A stretch of DNA of 24,505 nt, from NCBI GenBank assembly GCA_024223125.1, contig JAAEOP010000049.1:1-24505 (forward strand), given 5' to 3'. This DNA is from Chloroflexota bacterium (GTDB lineage Bacteria > Chloroflexota > Anaerolineae > Promineifilales > Promineifilaceae). This document shows positions 8,053-14,696 of the stretch, piece after piece (position 1 is the first letter of the stretch; every line of letters begins with the position of its first letter). A model generated the notes under the pieces. It searched no databases and was not told where the DNA came from. It worked only from the letters and a program-made list of their open reading frames with translations. Both the position numbers and the translations under genes were made by a program.

Positions 8053-8096
8053 ATGTGGAGATGTCTGTTGGAGATTGGGTAATCTCCTCTCTGGGG

Positions 8097-8927
8097 TTAA
8101 CTTAGAGCGTGTAAATGCCAACGGCGAGTGACTGCCAGTTCCACATCGGCCGCCAGGACCCCGGCCGTCTGGTAACGTGCCTCCCGATCTTTGGCTAATG
8201 CTTTTTGCATAATTTCATCCCACATTGGGGGCAATTCTGGCTTTTTTTCCTGTACGCGGGGAATAGGCTCTTTCATGTGGGCGCGGGCCACATCCATCGG
8301 GTTTTTATAACTGTACGGCAATTGCTGGGTCAGGCACATAAATAACACCACACCAAGCGCATAGACATCGGTACGGCCGTCAATCTTTTCTCCACATATA
8401 TGTTCTGGACTCATAAAATGGGGCGTTCCCATAAATAAATCCTTTGTCGCCTTTGACGCGCGCCGGGCAAATTTTGACAATCCAAAATCGGCCAGATACG
8501 CTTCCCCCTCCTGATCATACAAAATATTAGATGGCTTGACATCCCGATGAATAATATGCTGCCGGTGGGCTTCATCTAAAGCGCCAGCTACCCGGTTCAT
8601 CATTGGCCGTAATTCCGGCATAGGCAGCGGGCGCTCTTTGATCTGCTCCATCAATGTGCCACCGCGCAAATAGCGAGTGACAATATAAGGCTGCACCCCG
8701 ACTATGCCAAAATCATAAACCTGGGCAATAGCGGGATGATCCAACGCCGCTATCGCCTCCGCTTCCTGTTGAAAAAGATGTTTAAAGAGGGGATCTTCGA
8801 CACGGCCGTAGGATAAAACCTTCACCGCCACCTGCCGCTTCATATACGGATCTCGCGCCAGATACACGGTTGCCGTCGCCCCTTCCCCCAGTTCATCTAC
8901 TATTTCATATCGGCCGATCTTTGTCAT
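8097..8927 (-). CDS. Soluble Hanks-type Ser/Thr protein kinase
   Basis: The 276 residues are almost entirely a kinase catalytic domain. Visible elements are the glycine-rich loop GEGATATV, the ATP-binding Lys36 in VAVKVL, the catalytic loop HRDVKPSN (Asp129, Lys131, Asn134), DFG at 147-149, a Thr/Ser-rich activation loop (RRASKATKDLFMGTPHFMSPE), and DVYALGVVLFMCLT. There is no transmembrane segment or sensor domain, unlike typical PknB proteins, so it should be cytosolic and controlled by partners. It converges on the Calx-beta gene with a 44-bp gap. Two palindromic 14-mers lie just upstream of the start. All catalytic residues are present, so activity is likely; its substrates are unknown. 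Confidence 0.95.
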   Translation of the reverse strand: MTKIGRYEIVDELGEGATATVYLARDPYMKRQVAVKVLSYGRVEDPLFKHLFQQEAEAIAALDHPAIAQVYDFGIVGVQPYIVTRYLRGGTLMEQIKERPLPMPELRPMMNRVAGALDEAHRQHIIHRDVKPSNILYDQEGEAYLADFGLSKFARRASKATKDLFMGTPHFMSPEHICGEKIDGRTDVYALGVVLFMCLTQQLPYSYKNPMDVARAHMKEPIPRVQEKKPELPPMWDEIMQKALAKDREARYQTAGVLAADVELAVTRRWHLHALS

Positions 8928-8947
8928 TCAGCTACTCCTCATTGAAT

Positions 8948-8983
8948 AAACTGTTAGTTTGTCCGTGCAAACTGACAGTTTGC
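8948..8983. promoter_or_regulatory. Two palindromic 14-mers upstream of the kinase gene
   Basis: AAACTGTTAGTTTG (8948-8961) and AAACTGACAGTTTG (8969-8982) differ only in the two central bases and start 21 bp apart, two helical turns. The second extends to a near-perfect palindrome, GCAAACTG-A-CAGTTTGC. They lie 21-56 bp upstream of the minus-strand kinase start, a position suited to an operator. The 21-bp spacing is also 3 x 7, so they could belong to the heptamer repeat family. Confidence 0.45.
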
Positions 8984-9139
8984 GTTACAGACCCACATTC
9001 AATTTGCATGCTTCTGACTGAAGGCACACTCATTCTAACAAAATATCGGCCGTGACAGTATAGGAATTCCCGCATATTCTAGCACTATCAAGCAATTTTC
9101 ACTGTAAAGCGATTTGCCAAATCGTTCCACAATAATAGC

Positions 9140-9172
9140 AAAAAGCGCCGCCCATACAGGACAGCGCTTTTT
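9140..9172 (-). terminator. Rho-independent terminator of hsp20
   Basis: AAAAAGCGC (9140-9148) and GCGCTTTTT (9164-9172) form a stem with a 15-nt loop. Read on the minus strand it ends in a T-run, about 35 nt after the hsp20 stop codon. Confidence 0.8.
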
Positions 9173-9206
9173 CTACAGAAAAGGAGGAAGAAAAAAGTTT
9201 TGCCAG

Positions 9207-9635
9207 TTAGCCAGCTTTAATCTCAATCCGTTTGGGCTTTACTTCTTCAGCTTTAGGTACAGTCAGCGTCAGGACACCATTCTCAAAGGTTGCTTCTACG
9301 GCATCTCCATTTACCAAAACCGGGAAACGAATACTGCGGCTGAAGCTGCCAGAGCGGCGCTCACGCACATGGTACTGTCCCTCGTCCATTGTCTCATCAG
9401 CTTTCATCTCCCCTTTGATGGAGAGAACGTTATCTTCAATGGTTAATTTCACATCTTCGGCGTTAATGCCAGGTAGAGAAGCTTTTACCACATAAGCATC
9501 TTCATTTTCGGCCACGTCTAAAGCGACGCTCCATTCGTCATTGTTCCAGCGAGGTACAGACCGGTTAAAAACACGCTCAAATTCATCAAAAACAGTTGTG
9601 GGGTCTATGCGGTTCCAACGTACAATTTTATTCAT
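9207..9635 (-). CDS. Small heat shock protein, Hsp20/alpha-crystallin family
   Basis: The 142-residue protein is a typical ATP-independent holdase. The alpha-crystallin domain runs from about residue 36 (WSVALDVAENEDAYVVKASLPGI) through the conserved FPVLVNGDAVEATFENGVLTLTVPK. It ends with an I-x-I type motif (RIEIKAG) used in oligomer assembly. A strong AAGGAG ribosome binding site lies 8-9 nt before the ATG. A 13-bp inverted repeat lies just upstream of that site, and a clear terminator follows the stop, so it is a single-gene unit. I see no CIRCE element. Unlike most genes here, it contains no ACGGCCGT palindrome. Confidence 0.96.
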   Translation of the reverse strand: MNKIVRWNRIDPTTVFDEFERVFNRSVPRWNNDEWSVALDVAENEDAYVVKASLPGINAEDVKLTIEDNVLSIKGEMKADETMDEGQYHVRERRSGSFSRSIRFPVLVNGDAVEATFENGVLTLTVPKAEEVKPKRIEIKAG

Positions 9636-9662
9636 CTTTCATATCTCCTTGCTCATTTCAGG

Positions 9663-9710
9663 TGGTTTGTAGTGTCCGCTTTAACGGGCTAAAGTCCACA
9701 CTACAAACCA
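9663..9710. repeat. 13-bp inverted repeat upstream of the hsp20 ribosome binding site
   Basis: TGGTTTGTAGTGT (9663-9675) is perfectly complementary to ACACTACAAACCA (9698-9710). An inner CTTTA/TAAAG pairing gives a long hairpin. It ends about 13 bp upstream of the hsp20 Shine-Dalgarno, so it would be in the 5' leader if transcription starts further upstream. Confidence 0.8.
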
Positions 9711-9862
9711 GGAATAGTTTTGTTTGATGCCACCCATTTTCCGGCAACTATGTAAGAAGTATGTTTGTGTACCGTTAGAGAAGTATCAGAATTGTGTATG
9801 AGGAATGTTAGAGGGAAAACAAAGCGCTATAGACGTTAAGAAAAATATTTTGACCTGCTAAG

Positions 9863-9913
9863 GCCAATTCCAGAAAATAATGATCCCGAATTGATGCCAT
9901 TTCGGGAATTGGC
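9863..9913. repeat. Two nested inverted repeats
   Basis: GCCAATTCC (9863-9871) pairs with GGAATTGGC (9905-9913). Inside, TCCCGAA (9884-9890) pairs with TTCGGGA (9901-9907); the two pairings overlap on the right arm and would be alternatives. Confidence 0.6.
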
Positions 9914-9916
9914 TGG

Positions 9917-10056
9917 AGGCTTTTTCAAAATGGGTAGGATCATTTAATTTTGTAACCATTCAGGTGCCCGGCACTTCATTACCAAGTCTACTGGAGTAGC
10001 ACACTCGTTTATAAGTGCCGGGCACCTTGGGGGAGTGAATGTTTTTGAAAAAGCCT
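9917..10056. repeat. Nested inverted-repeat element of 140 bp overlapping a stop codon
   Basis: The outer arms AGGCTTTTTCAAAA (9917-9930) and TTTTGAAAAAGCCT (10043-10056) match over 14 bp. The inner arms AGGTGCCCGGCACTT (9962-9976) and AAGTGCCGGGCACCT (10013-10027) match over 15 bp. The right outer arm overlaps the stop codon of the large membrane-protein gene. This looks like a small non-coding mobile element or a processed hairpin. Confidence 0.75.
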
Positions 10057-13000
10057 AACGAGGGAATGGTATCTCTACATAAGCGGCCGTTTCCGTTTGC
10101 AGCCGTATACCCGTCGCCGGATCATACAGTCCCACCCGTAAAAATAACGGGCCGTCTGGCGCCGTTTCCGACAAAGTCAGCCGATGTTCATCCACGATAA
10201 ATTCGCCAGTTGCCCAACCTGTGGTGGGACGTGTCCAGTTGGCCGGTTCCCCATCAGATTGAGCCACAATTTGGCCTGCTTCATCTACCAGATGGATGAA
10301 AACACGGTAGCTGGCCGGGAATTCGGCGTTGGCTTGCCAGATGAGGGAGATTGGAGATTGGAGATTGGAGATTGTGTACCCGGTTAATGTTGTCAGATTA
10401 ATACCATTCAAGGAAAAGGGAATGTTCACGGCCGTAGCCACATCTGGCCGCTCATAAATTCTATCTGGCGCCTGGATGGTCACATTGGTCATAGCAATAT
10501 CTCCATCCAGAGCCAATTGGTAAGGCCCGCTTTCCAGACTGGCCGGGAAATGGAGCAAATGTTGGCTGCGTACTCGCCCCCCCTGCTCGACAGAGGTTAC
10601 ATCCAACTTCCACGATATGAACTCATGCCCATCATGCAACAAAGAGAGAGGAACCGAGCTGAGAGTGAACGGTCGTCCTGTCTGCTCCCAAAACAAAGTT
10701 AACAAAAACGGATCGCCCGGGGCGGCTTTACGGCGATCTAAATTGTATCCCAGCAGCCGCAATCTGGGCGCGGACAAGTCGGCAGTAAGTGGATATTGAG
10801 GTTTGAACTGTGGATGTTCATCAGCTGGGGTGATTGTGATTTGGTCTAACACGGCCGTTGGCCCCACTACCTGTCCCGCCTCATCCAACAGCGTCATCGG
10901 CTGTAATGTCTCCCGATCAAACAACGTTAACACCAGATCATACTCGCCGGGCGGCGTTCCGGGCAGTGTTTGCACTTCACGGCTGTCCCAAGCCCACTGC
11001 CCCGGCTGCCAAAAAATAGTAAGGGGCGCATCTTCATACAAACGAGGGCGAAATGTTTCTTTTTCGCTCCAGACCAGGCCATTTGGACCAACCAACCACA
11101 CATTTGTCTGGTATGAGGCGCGGGGGTTGTCAACGGCCGTCCAGGCCATATCCACATCAAACACACCCCCACTGGTAACTCGAGTGTGGCTCAAGTTGAA
11201 TCCATCTAAATGTAGTTCAGAGGTTTGTAGGACGGCCGTAACCGCAACTTCTGGTTCAGATGCCCGGTACAGTGGATTATCGGTACGATCTACAGCCAGT
11301 TTCAGCCCCAGCAGAATGAGCGCCAGGATGATGAGTAAGAAGATGTCAGTCGGCCGTAGGCAGATGGCTGGTGGAGGGAGGAACAGATGATCGATGACAG
11401 ATGACCGATGACCAAAAATGACAACCCCTACAAAGCCGAGGAAAGCCAGCAAGCTGACGGCCGCCAGCCCGGTACGGAGTGGTGTGCTACCCCATTTCAC
11501 TTCAACCGTGTGTGTTCCAGCAGGAATTGGAAAGGTAATCAACCCGTCAGGATCGCTGGGGGTGATGGGCACAGATTCGCCATCTACCTTTACTTGCCAA
11601 CCGGGGAAAGCAAAAGCTAGATAATGGGCTGTAAATGATTTTGGGCCGGTTAGTTGGATTTGGGTGGAGAGGGGTGTGGTCACGGCCGTTTTCACCACCG
11701 CCCCCTCTGGCATAACTGTTTCATCCCACCGCTGCGGCATTTGTCCGGCGGCATAATCAGCTTCTAAAGGAGAATGGGTCGGCCGTTGCTGCACCGTGCG
11801 CGGAAAATAACTACCTTCCGGGTCAACCCCCACCAGCCCCGTTTCATGCTCATAATCAAACACCGTCAAAATTGTCGGATATGGCTCTTCCCGGCATTCG
11901 TGCGGATATAGATTAGGAATAGCCTCTATAATGAGTAAGACAATAGCGAAGAAAAAGAAAATGCGTAATAGGTATTCCGTATTCCGTATTCCGTATTTCG
12001 TCACTTGCAACTTGCCACTTGCAACCCCAAATGGCACACCTGCCAACATTGCCATTGGCAGCGCTGCCCTGCCTACAAAGCGCCAGGGGAACTGCACAAA
12101 ATCAATCAGGGGCATATTTTCCCAGATAAAAAGGGAAGCTGGGAGGGACATGAAGAGGAAGACGGCCGTTGCTAAGACCATCAACACAATATGCCATTTT
12201 TTTTCTTTGAGAGATTGGAGGTTGGAGATTGGAGATTGTTCGCCCTCATCCAATCTCCAATCTCTAATCTCTAATCTCCTTAAAACAAACCAACTCAACG
12301 CCCCCAAAATTGCCAACCCCGTTGTCACCCAGCCTAAACGAAACAGCAGCGGCGGGTTGATGAGTGTGGGGTCTTCCGGTTGTACAGGGGAGAATATCTC
12401 GGCCAGGGTAGCGAAGTTGTAATGAAAATCATTATTTCGCGTGGAGGTGGATTGCTGCAAGGTGACAGCATCCATTTCCAGCAGCGCTCCACCGCTATAA
12501 AAAATGGTCATCCCTAATCCTAGGATGAAGATGAGGGCAATGCGGGTTACGGCCGTCCGCCAGCCCACCTTATACAATACCGTCAATACCCCCAAATAAA
12601 CCAGTAACACCGGTGTAAACAACAGCAGTGAAATATTATGGCTCAAGGAGAAAAAGGCCAATCCTAACACGGCCGTGACAAACCACCGCACCTTCCCCGT
12701 CAGCAGCCAACGCCGCCCCGCCCACAACAAAAATGGCATCAGTGGCAGCGCCAGTGATTCCGGTGCATTCCCACGTATCAGCACATCCACCAGCACATAG
12801 GGAGCGCTCATATAAGCGACGGCCGACACAATACCCGCCCGCGCCCCAAACACATCCCGCACCCACAAAAACATAAACCAGCCCGCCGCTAAAATGCACA
12901 GGGCATAGAATAGATTTTCGGCCGCAGGCAATGGCAAACCCAACAAATGGGGCAGCAGTACCGCATACAACGGCGTCGGTTCCCGGTACACAAAAAACGG

Positions 13001-13219
13001 ATACCCATAGCCAAAAGCCAGATCAGGCAGCCAGCGCGATAAATAAAGACCGTGTTCCCAGGCATGGCGCATTGCTGCCACCCGATGGTAATGGAGATGA
13101 CCGTCATGAGTACAGGCCACAGCCGTCCACTTCCATAACGGCGTCAACAAAGGCAACCCTAACAATGTCACCGTCAGGAGATGCCATACCAGAGCCGGAA
13201 CTTTACGCAAAGCAGACAT
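10055..13219 (-). CDS. Large GT-C-like membrane protein (PTPS-related domain) with C-terminal beta domains
   Basis: The 1054-residue protein starts with about a dozen hydrophobic segments (residues 1 to about 430). An early extracytoplasmic loop (ACTHDGHLHYHRVAAMRHAWEHG, then WLPDLAFGYGYPFFVY) resembles the PTPS-related and YfhO-like membrane families, which share the GT-C glycosyltransferase fold. A predicted soluble beta-rich region follows, further membrane segments lie near 580-640, and the rest to the C-terminus is beta-sandwich-like (GEYDLVLTLFDRETLQP). A role in transferring sugars from a lipid carrier is inferred, not shown. Four tandem-repeat blocks lie inside the frame without breaking it, at residues about 314-337, 400-416, 603-612 and 949-958. 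The ribosome binding site is weak (AGGGG). The right arm of an inverted-repeat element overlaps the stop codon. Confidence 0.85.
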   Translation of the reverse strand: MSALRKVPALVWHLLTVTLLGLPLLTPLWKWTAVACTHDGHLHYHRVAAMRHAWEHGLYLSRWLPDLAFGYGYPFFVYREPTPLYAVLLPHLLGLPLPAAENLFYALCILAAGWFMFLWVRDVFGARAGIVSAVAYMSAPYVLVDVLIRGNAPESLALPLMPFLLWAGRRWLLTGKVRWFVTAVLGLAFFSLSHNISLLLFTPVLLVYLGVLTVLYKVGWRTAVTRIALIFILGLGMTIFYSGGALLEMDAVTLQQSTSTRNNDFHYNFATLAEIFSPVQPEDPTLINPPLLFRLGWVTTGLAILGALSWFVLRRLEIRDWRLDEGEQSPISNLQSLKEKKWHIVLMVLATAVFLFMSLPASLFIWENMPLIDFVQFPWRFVGRAALPMAMLAGVPFGVASGKLQVTKYGIRNTEYLLRIFFFFAIVLLIIEAIPNLYPHECREEPYPTILTVFDYEHETGLVGVDPEGSYFPRTVQQRPTHSPLEADYAAGQMPQRWDETVMPEGAVVKTAVTTPLSTQIQLTGPKSFTAHYLAFAFPGWQVKVDGESVPITPSDPDGLITFPIPAGTHTVEVKWGSTPLRTGLAAVSLLAFLGFVGVVIFGHRSSVIDHLFLPPPAICLRPTDIFLLIILALILLGLKLAVDRTDNPLYRASEPEVAVTAVLQTSELHLDGFNLSHTRVTSGGVFDVDMAWTAVDNPRASYQTNVWLVGPNGLVWSEKETFRPRLYEDAPLTIFWQPGQWAWDSREVQTLPGTPPGEYDLVLTLFDRETLQPMTLLDEAGQVVGPTAVLDQITITPADEHPQFKPQYPLTADLSAPRLRLLGYNLDRRKAAPGDPFLLTLFWEQTGRPFTLSSVPLSLLHDGHEFISWKLDVTSVEQGGRVRSQHLLHFPASLESGPYQLALDGDIAMTNVTIQAPDRIYERPDVATAVNIPFSLNGINLTTLTGYTISNLQSPISLIWQANAEFPASYRVFIHLVDEAGQIVAQSDGEPANWTRPTTGWATGEFIVDEHRLTLSETAPDGPLFLRVGLYDPATGIRLQTETAAYVEIPFPR
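10346..10373. repeat. Four perfect GGAGATT heptamers inside the membrane-protein gene
   Basis: Four identical consecutive 7-bp units. On the coding strand they read ISNLQSPI-type residues near 949-958, in the C-terminal beta region, without breaking the frame. Confidence 0.95.
11386..11413. repeat. Four GATGAYM-type heptamers inside the membrane-protein gene
   Basis: The units are GATGATC, GATGACA, GATGACC and GATGACC. They encode the segment around RSSVIDH near residues 603-612, just before a membrane segment. This is a different word from the other arrays in the gene. Confidence 0.85.
11974..12022. repeat. Two different heptamer arrays joined end to end inside the membrane-protein gene
   Basis: Four ATTCCGT units (the last ATTTCGT) at 11974-12001 are followed without a gap by CACTTGC, AACTTGC and CACTTGC at 12002-12022. 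The coding strand reads VTKYGIRNTEY-like residues near 400-416, between two hydrophobic segments. Confidence 0.9.
12211..12278. repeat. Heptamer arrays forming a 28-bp inverted repeat inside the membrane-protein gene
   Basis: Four GAGATTG-type units (12211-12238) are followed, after a 12-bp spacer, by four units of the complementary type CAATCTC/TAATCTC (12251-12278). The arms can pair over most of 28 bp. The coding strand reads a polar loop (RRLEIRDWRLDEGEQSP and onward) at residues about 314-337. Confidence 0.9.
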
Positions 13220-13325
13220 AGCCCCTAAGTGTAACTCGGAGCGTACCCCCTAACAAAGTTACAAAACCGCCGCTCATTCTCCTGGGACTGCAATCCCCAG
13301 TCTGCTACAAGAAGTACGCTAAAGC

Positions 13326-13348
13326 CCACTGAAAGTGAGCAGCGCACT
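13326..13348 (+). repeat. Direct repeat, left copy (pairs with 13581-13603)
   Basis: A 23-bp segment starting CCACTGAAAGTGAGCAG recurs at 13581-13603 with two mismatches (CCACTGAAAATGAGCAG). The two copies flank the palindromic element in between. Confidence 0.75.
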
Positions 13349-13374
13349 AATAGTACTCATTCAGAGGGCTGCCA

Positions 13375-13571
13375 AGACCCTAAGGGTTTTACTCCTGAGA
13401 GCATCCGTTAGATTGACCGAAAAACCCTTAGGAATGGGGATTTTATTAAACCCCGAACTTGTCATACCTGCGGAGGCAGGTATCCATCTTTTTAGTCGAG
13501 TGGATTCCCGCCTTCGCGGGAATGACAAATTAAAGTTCATGGGATTATTTAATCCTCATTCCTTAGGGTCT
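13375..13571. repeat. MITE-like palindromic element with terminal inverted repeats
   Basis: The ends AGACCCTAAGG (13375-13385) and CCTTAGGGTCT (13561-13571) are perfect inverted repeats of 11 bp. Nested inside are CCTAAGGGTTTT (13379-13390) with AAAACCCTTAGG (13421-13432), and the double hairpin at 13459-13528. No coding capacity is evident, so any movement would have to be in trans. Confidence 0.7.
13459..13528. repeat. REP/BIME-like double hairpin
   Basis: Two strong hairpins stand side by side: ATACCTGC/GCAGGTAT (13464-13483) and ATTCCCGC/GCGGGAAT (13504-13523), each with a 4-nt loop. They are enclosed by TTGTCAT/ATGACAA ends. The second hairpin is of the ATTCCCGC-GCGGGAAT extragenic palindrome type seen in many bacterial genomes. 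Confidence 0.85.
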
Positions 13572-13580
13572 GAATGGATA

Positions 13581-13603
13581 CCACTGAAAATGAGCAGCAC
13601 ACT
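13581..13603 (+). repeat. Direct repeat, right copy (pairs with 13326-13348)
   Basis: This matches the left copy at 21 of 23 positions. It lies 10 bp outside the right end of the palindromic element. Confidence 0.75.
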
Positions 13604-13661
13604 TGCCGTTTCACTTCCATTGGTTAGATAATTGCATGGACAAAGATCAGGAGTATACCGA

Positions 13662-14696
13662 ATGAGTCAGAAAAGATTTCATACCCTCAACCAAAATTTC
13701 ATTACCATTACCATCGTCGCCTACACATTACTCATCGTCGTATGGCTCCTTTTGCGGATTATCTTTTTTGATACTTACTGGCCTATTGCGATTGTCAATA
13801 CAACGGCCGTTTACTGCTTCCTCCCTCTCCCCATTCTGCTGCTGGCCACCTTATTCATCTCCAAAAAGCGGGTCGCGGCCGGTTTGTTCATTCCCTTGAT
13901 CGCCTTCCTGATTTTTTGGGGCGCCCTATTTTTGCCCCAATCCGCATCCATAACAGAACGAAGCCAGCCAACGATAAAAATTATGAGTTTTAACATCCTG
14001 GGTTCCAACAAATCCACGGCCGAATTGATTCACGCTGTAACCGCAGATACCCCAGATATTGTCGGCTTTCAAGAGTTAAGTCCCACATCCATCAATGCCT
14101 TCAAATCCGAATTTCAGAACAGCCACCCTTACCATACCTTTGATATATTTGAGCCGCGTGGGGTAGGATTGATGAGTCGCTTTCCCATTACGGCCGTACA
14201 CAAAATTCCCTTTCCACCCTACGAACTAGCTCTTCACGCCATCATAGATTGGGAAGGGCAGCCCGTTCATATCTTTGTCGTTCACCTGTCAGCCAACAAC
14301 TTTTTCGATAATTCCCTTTCTCAACTACCCCAATTGGCCACAGAACGTTACGGGCAGCGGGCTTATCAGATCACCCGTCTACATGAAGAATTAGCTGCCA
14401 TTGAAGCGCCCATTCTTCTCCTCTGTGATTGCAATCTTACAGACACATCAAAAGCATATGCTCGTATGAATTCAATCCTGATTGACAGTTACAAAATAGC
14501 CGGTTGGGGATTAGGCCATACTTTGCACCCCCCAGGAGTTCCCTTCCGCGTACAGCGGATAGATTACATCTGGCACAGTCAGGAGTTTGTTTCCACTGAC
14601 TCATATGTAGGCTTAAATGGCAATTCTGACCATCATCCGGTAATCTTTACCTTAATGTTTACCCAATTCCCACACACCTCGGAGGAAAACCCATGA
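13662..14696 (+). CDS. Membrane-anchored endonuclease/exonuclease/phosphatase (EEP) family protein
   Basis: The 344 residues comprise three N-terminal membrane segments (about 13-35, 41-66, 71-92) and an EEP-fold domain from about 105. The active-site set is complete: Asn111 (MSFNILG), Glu138 (GFQELS), His208 (VVHLS), Asp256 and Asn258 (LLCDCNLTD), Asp301 (RIDYIW), and the SDHHPV terminus (Asp323, His324). With this membrane layout the domain probably faces the outside and acts on a phosphodiester or phospholipid head group; that is inference. AGGAG lies 7 nt before the ATG at 13662. The in-frame TTG at 13632 lacks such a site. Its stop overlaps the next gene's start (ATGA), suggesting coupling. 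Confidence 0.93.
   Translation: MSQKRFHTLNQNFITITIVAYTLLIVVWLLLRIIFFDTYWPIAIVNTTAVYCFLPLPILLLATLFISKKRVAAGLFIPLIAFLIFWGALFLPQSASITERSQPTIKIMSFNILGSNKSTAELIHAVTADTPDIVGFQELSPTSINAFKSEFQNSHPYHTFDIFEPRGVGLMSRFPITAVHKIPFPPYELALHAIIDWEGQPVHIFVVHLSANNFFDNSLSQLPQLATERYGQRAYQITRLHEELAAIEAPILLLCDCNLTDTSKAYARMNSILIDSYKIAGWGLGHTLHPPGVPFRVQRIDYIWHSQEFVSTDSYVGLNGNSDHHPVIFTLMFTQFPHTSEENP

Larger units (their letters stand above)
9636..10054. other. Gene-free region of about 420 bp rich in inverted repeats
   Basis: No credible coding frame is present on either strand. It holds three separate inverted repeats (9663-9710, 9863-9913, 9917-10056), listed individually. It separates the hsp20 start from the end of the large membrane-protein gene. 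Confidence 0.7.
13220..13661. other. Divergent intergenic region of about 440 bp made largely of repeats
   Basis: It lies between the minus-strand membrane-protein gene and the plus-strand EEP gene. I see no convincing gene; the open frame across 13335-13631 reads through palindromic repeats. It contains a 197-bp palindromic element and a flanking pair of imperfect direct repeats. Promoters for both neighbours must lie here, but no clear hexamer pair stands out. Confidence 0.7.

Noticed and set aside
9207..9710. CIRCE/HrcA operator at hsp20
   Set aside because: I looked for TTAGCACTC and GAGTGCTAA upstream of the gene and did not find them.
10803..11390. 195-residue plus-strand open frame
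   Set aside because: It lies fully antisense to the 1054-residue membrane-protein gene and has low-complexity Ser/Arg/Thr composition without motifs.
12211..12278. Tandem arrays considered as a CRISPR array
   Set aside because: Units are only 7 bp with no unique spacers, and the arrays lie inside a coding frame.
13335..13631. 98-residue open frame in the intergenic region before the EEP gene
   Set aside because: It reads straight through the palindromic element and its hairpins, has no family-like motif, and its length follows from the repeats rather than from coding selection.
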